Source of the DNA: Thiogranum sp963752745
GTDB taxonomy: Bacteria; Pseudomonadota; Gammaproteobacteria; DSM-19610
Assembly: GCA_963752745.1 (NCBI GenBank)
Contig: CAVWAK010000029.1
Location: forward strand, 1 to 64,000
Direction: 5' to 3'
Length of the DNA stretch: 64,000 nt
Below are positions 25,953 to 37,900 of this stretch, piece by piece. Both the position numbers and the translations under genes were made by a program. Numbering within the stretch: the first letter of the stretch is position 1; the number at the start of each line of letters is the position of its first letter. The notes beneath the pieces were generated by a model. It was not told where the DNA came from. It searched no databases and worked only from the letters and a program-made list of their open reading frames with translations.

Positions 25953-27067
25953 AGCGACAGATCCACGTCGAAAATCGCACCCAGTTCGGCTCCGGCAGCC
26001 TGCACTGCGCTGACTTCACCCCCTGCCAACTCACTCAATTCACCGTCCACCCGCACGTGCATGTTATCTGCGCGATATTTCAGTGTGCGCATCACGGCCC
26101 AGGGTGTCAGCAGGCCCAGCGAAACGATAATGCCGACTGCGTTAGTAAAATACAGCTTGCCCATACCGCTACCGGTCAGCGTCGATCTGAAGCGCAACGG
26201 ACCCAGTCGGGTATGGTTCCACACCAGGTTGTTGGTATTGGCCTGTATATAGGCATAGCCCAGCATATAGCCGAGGTATCCCGGCACACTGACAATCACC
26301 AGTGACCAATCTGAACTGATCGATAACGGGCCAACGACCCAGAACGCCGCTGCTGAAAGCAAGCCGCACCCGGTCAAAATCAACCCGGCTACAAAATACA
26401 CCCGGAAGAACTGCCCGCCCGTGGCCGAGTATTCACCACGCTCCCCGCCGAAGGATGCATAGCTCACCATAAAGTGCTTAACCCGGCTAAGCCACCAGGG
26501 AAAGAGCAGAAAGAAAACCAAAAATGCAAATCCTGCCGCCTGCAAATGACCCCACCACTCGAACATCGTGCCGACCACCAGCACCGGAATCAGCCCCAGC
26601 CAGTAGATTGCCTGCGCTGCTCCAAGGTAGTTACCCCGAAATTGAAAGGTCATATTGCGGAAGGCTGAATAACGTGCATTGAATGCTGCCGAACGCGAGA
26701 TCACCCAGGGCGCGATTAACATGCCGGCTCCCAGCACCCAGGGCAGCGCCGGCAGATAGAAACTGCTGGAGAACCAGTAAATGGCAAACAGAACCACGGC
26801 AATAATCCGCCCCTTCAAAATAGGCAGCGGTTCCGCCAGATATTGAAAGGGCGTCTTGTCAATCGTGATACTGGAATAGAAGTACCGCTTCTTGCGCACC
26901 TTCGCCCAGGCCGAAAACACACCAAGCGTTAACAACGTAAGACAAAGATTAACAATCCAGATACGGAAATATTCCTGGGCCGAACCACGAAACTCCAGCG
27001 CCAGCTCTTGCGGTTGCGCACACTCGTCCACAGGTGAAGCAACCGGCACTGAATCCGATTCAGACAT
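25949..27067 (-). CDS. YjgN/DUF898-family membrane protein
   Basis: 372 residues, about 8 helices. LEFRGSAQEYFRIWIVNLCLTLLTLGVFSAWAKVRKKRYFY and the internal repeat FQFRGNYLGAAQAIYWLG are the DUF898 signature. Function is unknown in general. Pairing with an M48 peptidase gene is a recurring arrangement for this family, and the 4-nt overlap here implies coupled synthesis. Confidence 0.87.
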   Translation of the reverse strand: MSESDSVPVASPVDECAQPQELALEFRGSAQEYFRIWIVNLCLTLLTLGVFSAWAKVRKKRYFYSSITIDKTPFQYLAEPLPILKGRIIAVVLFAIYWFSSSFYLPALPWVLGAGMLIAPWVISRSAAFNARYSAFRNMTFQFRGNYLGAAQAIYWLGLIPVLVVGTMFEWWGHLQAAGFAFLVFFLLFPWWLSRVKHFMVSYASFGGERGEYSATGGQFFRVYFVAGLILTGCGLLSAAAFWVVGPLSISSDWSLVIVSVPGYLGYMLGYAYIQANTNNLVWNHTRLGPLRFRSTLTGSGMGKLYFTNAVGIIVSLGLLTPWAVMRTLKYRADNMHVRVDGELSELAGGEVSAVQAAGAELGAIFDVDLSL

Positions 27068-27187
27068 AAGCAGCGACTGATGAATTTGTTCTTGCCATAC
27101 AGGGTCTGTCCCGGACGTACTTTATTGATCTGAGGGTAGCGGCGCGGGCCTGAAACTATTTAGGCCAGCCCCCTTTCAGCCTGTTCC

Positions 27188-28765
27188 TCATGCGAACACA
27201 CCGACCACGAGCGCAGTCAGTGCGAGTAATGCAACAGACAGTACACGAAAGTCGCTGTACCAGTGCACCGCCTGTGCGGGCGCAGGCTCGCGCTGTTTTC
27301 CCGCACGCCACATCAATGCCTCTACGCCCTCCACCGGTTCCGAGCGCAGACTGAAAACGATTAGCACGACGCTACTTAGCGCGAACAACAACGGCGCGAT
27401 GTAAAGAAAATGCACGTCCGTTAATCCCGACACGACATTGACGACAAACAACAGGATGCCGCCCAGCAAGCCTGTTATCAGGGCTGCAATGGCAGCCCCT
27501 GCGCTGGCCCGGCGCCAGAACATGCCGATCACCAGAACCGCGACGACCGGGCTTACGGCGTAGGCGAGCACTTGTTGCAGGTAATTGAACAGCGAACTGA
27601 ACGTCGCGATCTGCGGTGCCCATGCCATCGCCAGTAACATAAACAGGACTGTTACACCGCGCCCGATCCACATCAGCTTGCGACTGTCGAGCCCCGGAGC
27701 CCGGGTGTGGACGAAGTCCATGGTGACCAGGGTGGAGGCTGAATTGAGTGTCGAGTCGATGCTCGACATCAGCGCTGCCAGCAAGCCGGCCAGTACCAGG
27801 CCCAGCACCCCGGGGGGCAGCAGATCAAACATCAGGGTCGGGAACACCTGGTCCTGGTTGGGCAACTCCGGGTATAACACGCGCGCCATCAGTCCCGGCA
27901 TCACCATGATAAACAGCACAGACAGTTTCAACAGCCCGGCGAAAAGTGCACCGCGCTGGCCGTGTTGCAGATCGCGGGCACTGAGCAGGCGCTGAACCAT
28001 GAACTGGTTCATGCCCCAGAAATAGAAACCGATCAGAAATACCCCGGTGACCAACCCGGGCCAGGGCAACTGCGTGTCGTCTGCCGGTAAGATCAGCGAA
28101 AGCTGCTCTGGCGGTGTTACCGCGAGTACGGCTTCCCATCCATCTATCCGTTGCCAGGCCGCCCAGGTAATGATGCAGGCACCCGTGGTCAACAAAACTG
28201 CCTGCAGCGCATCGGTGTACATGACTGCCGCGAGCCCACCCGCTGCCGTGTAGATGCCTGCTACCAGGGTCAGCGCTACGATGATCTGCCACAGGGGCAG
28301 CTGCGGAAAAACAAGCTGTATCACCAGTCCGCCCGCGTAGAGACTGCCGGCTGTGTCGACGACAATGTTCAGAAACAGCGTTAGCGCCGAAAAGTAATAC
28401 CGCGAACGCCGGTCGAATCGACGTTCAAGATACTCCGGAATGGTGAACACCCGGGCACGCAGATAAGCAGGCAGGAAGAATGCGGCGATAATTACCAGCA
28501 CGATCGCGGCCATCCACTCGTAGTTGAACACCGCAATCCCCTGACCGTAGGCATTACCGGACAGGCCGACCAGTGTCGTGCTGGAGATGTTCGAAGCGAA
28601 CAATGAAATGCCGATCAGCGGCCATGTCATGCGACGGCCTGCCAGGAAATACTGCTCGGCATTCTTTTCGCGCCGGGCAAAGAACAGGCCGATCACGATG
28701 ACAACCAGCGCATAAGCACTGATCATTACGTAATCAATTGTACTGAGTGTGAACTCCGGCATCAT
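27188..28765 (-). CDS. sodium:solute symporter (SSS family)
   Basis: 525 residues, about 14 helices. SLFASNISSTTLVGLSGNAYGQG, AAFFLPAYLRARVFTIPEYLERRF and DALQAVLLTTGACIITWAAW are SSS features, nearest in style to SglT-like sugar or organic-substrate symporters; the substrate is not certain. The gene stands alone. Its last 23 codons recur as a fragment at 22055-22131. Confidence 0.86.
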   Translation of the reverse strand: MMPEFTLSTIDYVMISAYALVVIVIGLFFARREKNAEQYFLAGRRMTWPLIGISLFASNISSTTLVGLSGNAYGQGIAVFNYEWMAAIVLVIIAAFFLPAYLRARVFTIPEYLERRFDRRSRYYFSALTLFLNIVVDTAGSLYAGGLVIQLVFPQLPLWQIIVALTLVAGIYTAAGGLAAVMYTDALQAVLLTTGACIITWAAWQRIDGWEAVLAVTPPEQLSLILPADDTQLPWPGLVTGVFLIGFYFWGMNQFMVQRLLSARDLQHGQRGALFAGLLKLSVLFIMVMPGLMARVLYPELPNQDQVFPTLMFDLLPPGVLGLVLAGLLAALMSSIDSTLNSASTLVTMDFVHTRAPGLDSRKLMWIGRGVTVLFMLLAMAWAPQIATFSSLFNYLQQVLAYAVSPVVAVLVIGMFWRRASAGAAIAALITGLLGGILLFVVNVVSGLTDVHFLYIAPLLFALSSVVLIVFSLRSEPVEGVEALMWRAGKQREPAPAQAVHWYSDFRVLSVALLALTALVVGVFA

Positions 28766-28926
28766 CCGTTACCCCGATTGGCGTGCAGCTTAAGATCGTA
28801 CCCTTACTGACTGAAAACAGCGTCAGTGAACTGCAGGAGCAGCCCCTGACTACGATGCCCCTCTCCAGGCGGCCAGGTTCGGCTGCGCCTGCACACGTTG
28901 CAACAGGATAAAGGGTACTGACCCCT

Positions 28927-31562
28927 TTAATCACTGTAAATCAGCCCGCGTCGCACCAGCCACTTCTCAATCTCTACCGCAAACAAAACCAGCGAAGAAA
29001 GCACCAGACAGATCACCAGGTCAAACATCGGCAGCGGGTGGGTATGGAATACGGCATTAAGCGCAGGCACATAGATCACCGCCATCTGCAACAGCATGGT
29101 CAGGATGACAGCACCCAGCATAGGCAGGTTGCTGAACAAGCCAATGGTGAACAATGATGCGCTTTCACTGCGTACCGCCAGCGAATGAAACAACTGTGAC
29201 ACGGTAAGCACGGTAAACACTATGGTCTGCCAGTATTCAACGCCGCGTGAAATCGCCCAGGCCAGGGAAGCAATCGATATCCCGCCGACAAACAGCCCCA
29301 CCCAGATAATATGCTGCCACATACCATGCGCAAAAATACTCTCGTCCGGCGGCCGTGGTGCACGGCGCATAATGCCCGGTTCGGCGGGTTCTGCCGTAAA
29401 GGCCAGCCCCGGCAGACCGTCGGTGACCAGGTTGATCCAGAGGATATGGATGGGCAGCAAGGGAATCGGCAGGCCGAGAAACGGGGCGAGAAACAGCGTC
29501 CAGATCTCACCTGAATTCGAGCTCATCGTATCCTTGATGAACTTGCGGATGTTATCGAAGATACGGCGCCCGGCCCGTACTGCCCTGACAATGGTGGCAA
29601 AGTCATCATCCAGCAGCACCATGTCCGCAGCCTCGCGGGCCACATCGGTGCCCTTCTGCCCCATGGCGACACCAATACCGGCACGTTTCAGTGCCGGCGC
29701 ATCATTCACTCCATCGCCGGTCATGGCAACAAACTCACCATTCATCTGCAAGGCCTTGACAATGCGTAACTTCTGATCCGGACTGACGCGGGCATAAACC
29801 CTGACCGACTCAACGACACGGGCAAATGCCTCATCGGACAGCTCCGCCAGTTCGACCCCGGTCAGTACCGTCTTGTCATTATCCGTAATACCGAGGCGTC
29901 TGGCGATTGCCGTGGCGGTTCCCGGATGATCGCCGGTGATCATCACCGGTGTAATGCCCGCCGTCAGACAATCCGCCACCGCCTGAGACGCTTCGGGTCG
30001 TGGCGGATCAATCAGGGCGACCAGGCCGAGGAAGGTCAGTTCCTGCTCAACAGTTTCAGGTTCCAGGCTTATCCGGCATGCTGCTAAAAACACGCGTTGC
30101 CAGCGCCAGCACCCGGTAACCTTCATTGGCCAGCTGCTCGGCTTCGACCAGTACAGTATCCGCTTCAAACGCATTGGCCCCGTCATCCCCCAATGCATTG
30201 ATGCATTGACGCAGAACCTGTTCCGGCGCCCCCTTGATATAGGCCACCACACCCTCACCCGACTGATGCAGGGTGGTCATCTCCTTGCGTTCACTGTCAA
30301 AGGGAAGTGCCGTCAGCCGCGGTAGTGCCTGTTCCAGCGACAGCTTGTCAAAACCCGAGCCTTGTGCCGCTTCAAACAGCGCCAGCTCGGTGGGTTCACC
30401 GGCAGGCTTGCCATCCATCTCCGCCACGTCGTTGCTCAGGGCCAGGGCCCTGCCCAACTCCGACCACGGCGTTGTCGCATCGGTAGCGGGCAATGCATCC
30501 CGTCGTTCACCCGCCGCGACAAACAGCTCAGCGGTCATCCGGTTACGCGTCAAGGTGCCGGTTTTGTCTGCACAGATAGTAGGTAACCGAACCCAGCGTC
30601 TCAACCGCCGGCAGGTTACGCACCAGTGCGTTGTGCAGAATCAGCTTGCGCGCACCCAGCGCGAGCGAGACCGTCACCACGGCCGGCAAGGCTTCCGGTA
30701 TCGCCGCCACCGCCAGACTCACCGCGGTCAGAAACATCAGCAGCACCGGTTGGCCTTGCAGCAAACCGGCCGCAAAGACTACCGCACAGATAGCCAGCAC
30801 GGCCAAAGCCAGATAGCGCCCGAAACGGGCCAGCCGCAACTGCAGTGGTGTCTTCACACGCGCTTCGCCACGCAGCAGTTCTGCGATACGCCCGATCTCG
30901 GTATCCAGGCCGGTCGCGATCACCACCCCCACTCCCCGCCCCCGGGTAATCAGGCTGCTTTTGAAGGCAAGATTGAAACGATCACCCGGAGACACGTCTG
31001 TTTCCGTCAATCGCTCTTGCTGCTTGTCAACGGTGAGGGACTCACCGGTCAAGGCCGACTCGTCGGCTTGCAGCTCTTCCTCCTCGAGCAGTCGCAGATC
31101 CGCGGGCACCACATTCCCGGCTTCCAGCAGAACCACATCCCCCGGTACCAGTTCCGCTGCGGCTACCGTGACAGCCTTGCCATCACGCAGCACCGTGGCT
31201 TCCGGAGCCGCCATTTCCCGCAGCGCCGCCACTGCGCGTTCAGCGCGGAACTCCTGTACGGTGCCAATCAGGGCATTGAGCAGAACGATAACGAGAATGG
31301 CGATGGTGTCGACGGGCTCACCGATGATCCCGGAAATCAGCGCCGCCGCAAGCAGCACCAGAATCATGAAATCGGTAAACTGGCCCAGGAGCATGGCCGG
31401 CAGGGAACGGTGGCGGGTTTCAGGGATGGCATTCGGACCGTGTTCAGCCAGCCGCCGCTTTGCCTCCGCCGCAGTCAGGCCATTGGCAGACACATCGAGA
31501 CGACGCAACGCTTCATCAGCCTCAATAAAATACCAGTCCACCTCTGACACCTTAACCCCCAT
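28927..31562 (-). pseudogene. P-type cation-transporting ATPase, two frameshifts
   Basis: About 878 residues in three consecutive frames. Start taken at ATG 31562 (GVKVSEVDWYFIEADEALRRL). Actuator motif ALTGES, phosphorylation motif ICADKTGTLT, KGAPEQVL nucleotide region, MTGDGVNDAPALK hinge and C-terminal helices are all present, as in P2-type (SERCA/PMR1-like) pumps. Frame changes fall just before DKTGT (about 30590) and near 30080; both can be repaired by removing one base. The ion (Ca2+ or another cation) is inferred only from subfamily resemblance. Confidence 0.85.
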
Positions 31563-31810
31563 GACACCAGTTAACGTTACGCCGGATAATGCCTGGCATC
31601 GACAAACAGGCTCGGCAGCAGGCAGGAGCGGTCCACTGAAGGCGATAATATGGCAACACCATCGCGCCCGAAGGACGGCGCTGCTGCGAAGGCGCCTGGT
31701 TCCTGCGGGATCATATCCCGGCCCTTCTCTGCGTGCCACACGCAACTCTCGCCCCCTTACACGGTCAGAATCAGGTAACCGCCCCCGATGGGGGTCGATG
31801 GAGTAACGTT

Positions 31811-32380
31811 ATGCGAAATATTCTGACCGCACCGGGCCTGCTGGCCGTGATGCTGACCCCGTTGGTCGTGGGGCTTGCCGGCTGTGGAGCGGGCGATCAG
31901 TCGCCGGAACAAAGTGCGCAGGAGGATCCGCCTATGGGAAGCAAGTACACCAGGCCCTCGGATGAGGAACTGAAAAGCCGCCTGACACCGCTGCAGTACG
32001 AGGTCACCCAGGAGGAAGGCACCGAGCCGCCGTTCAAGAACGCATACAATGACGAACACCGTGAGGGTATCTTCGTGGATATCGTCAGCGGTGAACCGCT
32101 GTTCTCTTCGACCGACAAGTTCGATTCCGGCACCGGCTGGCCGAGCTTTACCAAACCGCTGGACGCGGGCATGGTTGAGGAGAAACGCGATTTCAAAATG
32201 CTGTTGCCGCGCACCGAGGTGCGCAGCCGCAATGCGGATTCACACCTGGGGCATGTGTTCAATGATGGGCCAAAGCCGACGGGACAGCGTTATTGTATTA
32301 ATTCGGCGGCGTTACGGTTTGTGCCCCGGGAGGAAATGCAGGCAGCCGGGTATGGGGAGTTTATGAGTTTGTTTGAATAG
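31811..32380 (+). CDS. msrB: lipoprotein methionine-R-sulfoxide reductase MsrB
   Basis: 189 residues. A signal peptide ends in LVVGLAGC (lipobox), so it should be lipid-anchored in the envelope. The MsrB domain starts near SDEELKSRLTPLQYEVTQ and has SGTGWPSF, DSHLGHVFNDG and the catalytic Cys in GQRYCINSAAL. The zinc CxxC pairs of many MsrB proteins are absent. It repairs oxidised methionine in periplasmic proteins; the partner MsrA at 50526-51140 is also exported. Confidence 0.93.
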   Translation: MRNILTAPGLLAVMLTPLVVGLAGCGAGDQSPEQSAQEDPPMGSKYTRPSDEELKSRLTPLQYEVTQEEGTEPPFKNAYNDEHREGIFVDIVSGEPLFSSTDKFDSGTGWPSFTKPLDAGMVEEKRDFKMLLPRTEVRSRNADSHLGHVFNDGPKPTGQRYCINSAALRFVPREEMQAAGYGEFMSLFE

Positions 32381-32385
32381 TTTTT

Positions 32386-32432
32386 TTCGCGGCCAGTACC
32401 CGTTAAACCGTCGGGCATAAAGGGGCCGCTCC
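32386..32432. repeat. REP-like palindrome
   Basis: TTTTCGCGGCCAGTACCC followed by GTTAAACCGTCGGG and GGGGCCGCTCCTACAG. The end motif GGCCGCTCCTACAG recurs near 40050. It lies between the convergent msrB and histidine kinase genes. Confidence 0.5.
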
Positions 32433-33871
32433 TACAGTTTGGTGGGTGGCAGGGTGAAGAAGAATGTTGCGCCCTCGCCTGGTTCGCTTTCGGCCCTGAT
32501 GCTGCCGCCATGGCGCTGGATGACGCGCTCGACGGTGGCCAGCCCTACACCGGTGCCGGGATAGTCCCCTGATTTATCCAGGCGCTGGAACGGCTTGAAC
32601 AACTTGTGGGCATATTGCATATCAAAACCGGTGCCGTTGTCTTTCACGAAGTATACGACCTCGCCTTTTTGTTTGACGGCGCCGAACTCGATACAGGCGT
32701 GATCAACTTTCCGGGTATATTTCCAGGCATTGCCAAACAGATTATCCAGGCAAATCTCCAGCAACAGGCGGCTGCCGTTGACTTTCAGGCCATCCTGGAT
32801 TCGCCACTCTACGTTTCGGCCAGGAGAAAGTTCGCCGAAGCGTGAGGCGATATTGTGTGCCAGCTGGCTCAGGTCGAAAAGATCGGGTTCCATTTTGGCG
32901 CGGGTAATGCGCGACAGTTCGAGGATATCGTCGATGAGTTCGGCCATATGCTTGCCCGCTTTGACGATGCGTTGCAGGCTTTGCTTGTCATCGTTATTGA
33001 GTTTAAGCGCCGCGTCTTCCTGCAGGATCTGGCTGAAACTCGTTATTGTGCGCAGTGGCGATCGCAGATCGTGGGCAATGGAATAACTGTACGATTCCAG
33101 TTCGCGATTGCTGGCCTCCAGCTCGCTGCTGCGTTCGGCCACCAGTTCTTCCAGGTGATCACGGTAGTCGCGCAATTCCGCATCCGCCTGTTTTTGTTTC
33201 GCCAGCGAACTGCGCAGCAGGAACAGCAACCTGCCGACCACCACACCCCCGATCAACAGCGTCAGCACCACGGTACGCGTTATGTTCGTGTTACTTGACC
33301 GCTCCATCAGTGACAGTTGTCGGCCGATTTTTGCCGCTTCCTTGATATGCAACCGGTCGAGCTGTTCAACCCTGTTTTGAGCATGCATCATCGCCACAGC
33401 AAATTTTCTGCCGGCCTCTGCCTGGTTTGCGCCGGCCGTCTCCTCAAGCATGTTCTCCAGCCTGAAAATACTGTTGTGCAGTTGCTCGGTTGAAGATTCG
33501 AACACGATGCCGGGCATACCACTCTGCCGCTCCTCGACAGTTTCGAGTCGCGTTTTGATCAGGTACAGGTGAGGGCTAAGCTGATCGCGATTAACGCCGC
33601 GCAGCAACTGAATGTCCGCCAGGTCCTTCCCTAGCGCCACCGACAACTCGTCACGGAGAATGTCCTTTTCGATTTCATCGAGTTCCTGGCCAATGACGTT
33701 CAGGGCGACAATCGTCGGCAGGTGGAACGCCGTTAATTGCCGCTCGAGCTGCAACGTTTTCCTGTTTTGCTCATACAGGTAAGCGACCAGAAGCAGCGCC
33801 ACCATGGCCATGAAAAAGGTAATGCCGTAAACGTAACGCGGCACCGCCTCGAGATCGCTGGTTTTTCTCAT
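32432..33871 (-). CDS. membrane sensor histidine kinase
   Basis: 479 residues. Helix at about 13-32, a periplasmic helical domain of about 165 residues, a second helix near 200-220, a coiled-coil segment, DHp domain with phospho-accepting His (SYSIAHDLRSPLR, about 265) and HATPase domain (DNLFGNAWKYTRK, DNGTGFD, GTGVGLATV). The C-terminal end lacks a receiver domain and no response regulator gene is adjacent. It overlaps the PhnD-like gene by 4 nt, so the binding protein probably supplies its periplasmic signal. Confidence 0.9.
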   Translation of the reverse strand: MRKTSDLEAVPRYVYGITFFMAMVALLLVAYLYEQNRKTLQLERQLTAFHLPTIVALNVIGQELDEIEKDILRDELSVALGKDLADIQLLRGVNRDQLSPHLYLIKTRLETVEERQSGMPGIVFESSTEQLHNSIFRLENMLEETAGANQAEAGRKFAVAMMHAQNRVEQLDRLHIKEAAKIGRQLSLMERSSNTNITRTVVLTLLIGGVVVGRLLFLLRSSLAKQKQADAELRDYRDHLEELVAERSSELEASNRELESYSYSIAHDLRSPLRTITSFSQILQEDAALKLNNDDKQSLQRIVKAGKHMAELIDDILELSRITRAKMEPDLFDLSQLAHNIASRFGELSPGRNVEWRIQDGLKVNGSRLLLEICLDNLFGNAWKYTRKVDHACIEFGAVKQKGEVVYFVKDNGTGFDMQYAHKLFKPFQRLDKSGDYPGTGVGLATVERVIQRHGGSIRAESEPGEGATFFFTLPPTKL

Positions 33872-34797
33872 TCGTTATTATTTCTATCTTCGATAAGTCC
33901 CAGTTTGCGCCCGACCGCTTCGAGTGCAACAAAATCTTCCTCGGTAGCCGGCAGGTAGAGCCGCCCGCCTGTGGCACGCAGTATTTCTTCTTGCTCCGGT
34001 TTATCCGGTGATAGCTGTAAAAACCCCTGTAAAAGCTGATCGTATACGGCCTGGGGAACACGCGCGTTTACGGCCCAGACATAGTCGGCGTAATGCGGTG
34101 TGTTCCACATGCTACGGACCTGCTCCGGTGTAATTGTCCCCTGCTCGTAGAGGCGGGAAACCACGATTGCGTTAGCCACGCCCAGGTCAGCCTGGCCATT
34201 GGCTACCCACTCGACGGTGCGGTCATGCGCGCCGGAATAGAGCACCTCGGAAAAAAATTCTTCCGGATTGATGCCCTGCTCAAGGAGAAAATGCCTTGGC
34301 ATGAGATGCCCTGATGTGGACAGGCGTGAACCGAAGGTAAACACTTTGTCTTTGAAATCCCTGATGGAGACCGCCTCGCTATCTCCCCGCATCACGAAAG
34401 TACTGGTGAAACTCGCATCCACATCGCGCATGACCAGGGGACGTGCCCCATCCGCCAGGCGCGCCCTTACAAAGGCGAAACCGCCAAAACGGGCCAGGTC
34501 GAGTTCATTGCGGTGAAACCGCTCGAGGAGGTCTTCGTAGTCCTTTACCAGGACGAATTCGTAGGACAACCCTGTCTCCTGCGACAGGTAATCGAGCAGC
34601 GGCGTGAACCGCTTGCGCAGCTCGGCTGCCGACTGGTCGGGCAATACCGATATCCTCAACCTGTCCATAGTGAGGGATTCGTCATCATTGCCGGAACACC
34701 CGCTAAGCAGGGACAGCAGTAACGCAATTATTGCCAGCGGGTTGATATATGCCACAGTCCTGCTCCCTGGATGCTGCCTGCTTTTCCCCATCACCAT
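33868..34797 (-). CDS. PhnD-like periplasmic binding lipoprotein
   Basis: 309 residues. N-terminal hydrophobic segment with lipobox LLSGC, then a type 2 periplasmic-binding fold of the phosphate/phosphite/phosphonate (PhnD) family: RISVLPDQSAAELRKRFTPLLDYLSQETG, DLARFGGFAFVRA, TFGSRLSTSGHLMPRHFL and GVANAIVV. No ABC permease or ATPase gene is nearby. Coupling to a histidine kinase suggests a ligand-sensing role rather than uptake. Several upstream start codons are possible. Confidence 0.87.
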   Translation of the reverse strand: MVMGKSRQHPGSRTVAYINPLAIIALLLSLLSGCSGNDDESLTMDRLRISVLPDQSAAELRKRFTPLLDYLSQETGLSYEFVLVKDYEDLLERFHRNELDLARFGGFAFVRARLADGARPLVMRDVDASFTSTFVMRGDSEAVSIRDFKDKVFTFGSRLSTSGHLMPRHFLLEQGINPEEFFSEVLYSGAHDRTVEWVANGQADLGVANAIVVSRLYEQGTITPEQVRSMWNTPHYADYVWAVNARVPQAVYDQLLQGFLQLSPDKPEQEEILRATGGRLYLPATEEDFVALEAVGRKLGLIEDRNNNE

Positions 34798-34962
34798 AGC
34801 TTACTTCAATTATTGCGCCTTGCGGCACAGTCTGCGGGTATAAAAACCTTATACTTCTCAGGCCCATACACCAGATTATTCACTGAAATAGTGCTAAGCC
34901 CTTTCAATTACAGGCCGATAGACACCTTATATTTGGAATTCTCTCTATAGGATGTTGATCTG

Positions 34963-37900
34963 TTGGACCGCTCGAAGCTAGCCCTGGCCTGGATGCTGAT
35001 TGCAACGGCTTATTACCTTGCGGCAAAACTGGGGCTTTTACTCGCGTTTGAGCAGGCCAACACCAGTCCGGTGTGGCCACCTACCGGTATTGCCATCGCC
35101 GCTGTTCTTTTCTGGGGGCTCCGCGCCTGGCCGGGCATCTTCGCCGGTGCCCTGGCTGCCAACCTGTCCACCGGGTTGACGCTGCTGCCCGCGCTTGGCA
35201 TCGCCACCGGCAACACCCTGGAGGCGGTTGCAGCCGGCTATGTGCTGCTGAGTTTCGCGAACAGTTACCCCTTCCGCAAGGTCAGGCACGTCGTCCTGTT
35301 CACCGCTGTTGTCCTCACGGCAACCGCTATCAGTGCGACTGTCGGTGTCGGCAGCCTGCTCATGGCAGGTGTGGTGAATCAGCAGGCAATTACAACGCTG
35401 TGGGGAACCTGGTGGGTAGGAGACGTGGTCGGTGGCCTGGTACTGACACCGTTCCTGTTGACCTGGGCGCAGCGTCCCGACATCAGTCTGTATGCACGCC
35501 AAAAGATGGAGATGCTGGCCTTTACCGTCTGCACATTACTGTGTGCTGCACTGGTATTCGGCAAGTGGTTTTATGTTGGCGACGACAATTACCCGCTGTC
35601 GTTCGTCTTCATTCCTCTGCTGGTCTGGACCGCCTTCCGCTTCCGCCAGCACGATACGACTGTTTTCATTTTGGCGCTAACAGGCATATCGATTTATGCC
35701 ACCCTGCACGGACAGGGGCCGTTTGTCAGGGACTCGGCAAACGAATCGCTGCTGTTACTGCAGAGCTTCATGAGTGTCGTCGTGGTAACCACCCTGCTGC
35801 TGGCGGCCGCGGTCGATGAACGCAACCTGTCCTACGCCAGTTTAAAAAACATCCGCCGGAAGCTCGAACAGCACGTTGCACAACGCACCAGGGCCTTGCA
35901 GGAAAGCAACACCGCGCTGGAATCGGAAGTGGAAGTTCGCGGGCATACCGAACATGCATTGCGCACCCTGCTCGGGGCCAGCGCCACGCATACCGATGAA
36001 GCGTTCTTTCGCATGTGCGTCAAGGATCTCAGCGCCCTGTACGGCACTGCGTTTGCCTTTGTTGGTGTGTTTGCCGATGACACGAAGCGCTCTATCCGGA
36101 CGTTGGCCGTGTGGGCCGGCGGCGACTTTGCCGACAACTTCACATACGACCTGGAGGGCACCCCCTGCCAGGACGTGCTGAACCTGGACATGGAACTGAT
36201 ACCCTGCGATGCCGCGCAGCAATACCCGCAGGATGAAATGCTGATCCAGATGGGTATCGACAGCTATTTCGGTGCGCCACTGGTTTCGCCGTCGAACAAG
36301 CTTATCGGCCTGGTCGCGGTCATGGATAGCAAACCGATGACGCTGCAACACTGGATCAGACCCGTGCTGGGTATTTTTGCCAACCGCCTGGCACTGGAAA
36401 TCGAGCGCAAAACCGCCGAGGACGAACTCAAGCTGGCGGCCAGTGTGTTCAATGAAAACGTCGAAGCCATCATGATCGCCGACCGGGACACCCATATCCT
36501 GCGCGTGAACCCGGCGTTCTGCCGGATTACCGGCTACAGTGCTGACGAGTGCATCGGTCAGCCCATCAGCCTGCTGAAATCCGGTCGCCAGGACCGCGAC
36601 TTTTACGTCCAGTTCTGGCAGGCGCTGATAGACGACAATGTCTGGCAGGGCGAGATCTGGAACCGACGCAAGGATGGCGCCATCATTCCTGTCTGGCAGA
36701 CTATTTCGGTGGTACGCGATGCTGCCGGCGAAATCGATCACTTCATCAGTATTTTCAGCGATATCTCGGAAAAGAAAATGTCCGAGGAGCGCATCTACCA
36801 CCTGGCACATTACGATACTCTCACCGGCCTGCCCAACCGCACGTCTTTCCAGAACGAGTTCGAAGGTGCGCTGTTACATGCAGAGCGGCACGGCCGCCGG
36901 GTTGCATTGCTGTTCCTCGACCTGGATCAGTTCAAGTTGATCAACGACGCTGCCGGACATCCGGCCGGCGACGAACTGCTCAAACAGGTAGCGCTGCGTC
37001 TCAAGGAAACTATCCGTGATGAAGATATCGTTGCGCGCCTCGGCGGCGACGAATTCACGGTGCTGCTCGACGACATCAAGACTGCTGAAGACGCCGGTCT
37101 CGTGGCAGAGAAGATTCTGCAGCAACTTGCCACGCCGTTCCGGCTCACTGATGCAGAACTGGTAGCCACTGCCAGCATTGGTATCAGTCTGTATCCGAAC
37201 GATGGCAATGATGCCTCCACACTGTTGAAAAACGCAGACACCGCCATGTACCGCGCCAAGGAAAAGGGCCGCAACAATTACCAGTTCTTCACTTCGGAAA
37301 TGAATACCCGGGCACTGGAACGCCTGAGCCTGGAAGGCGCGCTGCGCACGGCACTCAAAAGAAACGAGTTCCTGCTCCACTACCAGCCGCAGGTGGATAT
37401 GCAGTCGGGCGAAATCATTGGCCTGGAAGCGCTGGTGCGCTGGCAACATCCCGAGCAGGGTCTGATACCCCCCGGTGTTTTTATTCCGGTCGCCGAAGAC
37501 AGTGGACTTATTGTGCAGCTGGGTGAATGGGTGCTGAAAGAAGCCTGTACCCAGCACGGCCGCTGGATGAACGAGGGCCTGCCGCCAGTATCTATCTCTG
37601 TAAACCTGTCAGGCCGACAGTTCGTGCGCCAGGACCTGCTGGGCACGGTGCAGGGAATAATAACTGACACCGGCATAGAACCGCGATACCTCGAACTCGA
37701 ACTGACTGAAAGCACCATCATGGAACACGTGGACGATACTATTGAAACACTTCTGGCGTTGCGCAAACTGGGCGTGAACCTGTCTATCGATGATTTTGGC
37801 ACCGGCTACTCGTCGATGGCTTACCTGAAACGTTTTACTATCGACAAGCTGAAAATCGACCAGTCATTTGTACGCGACCTCGTCATCGATTCAGACGACG

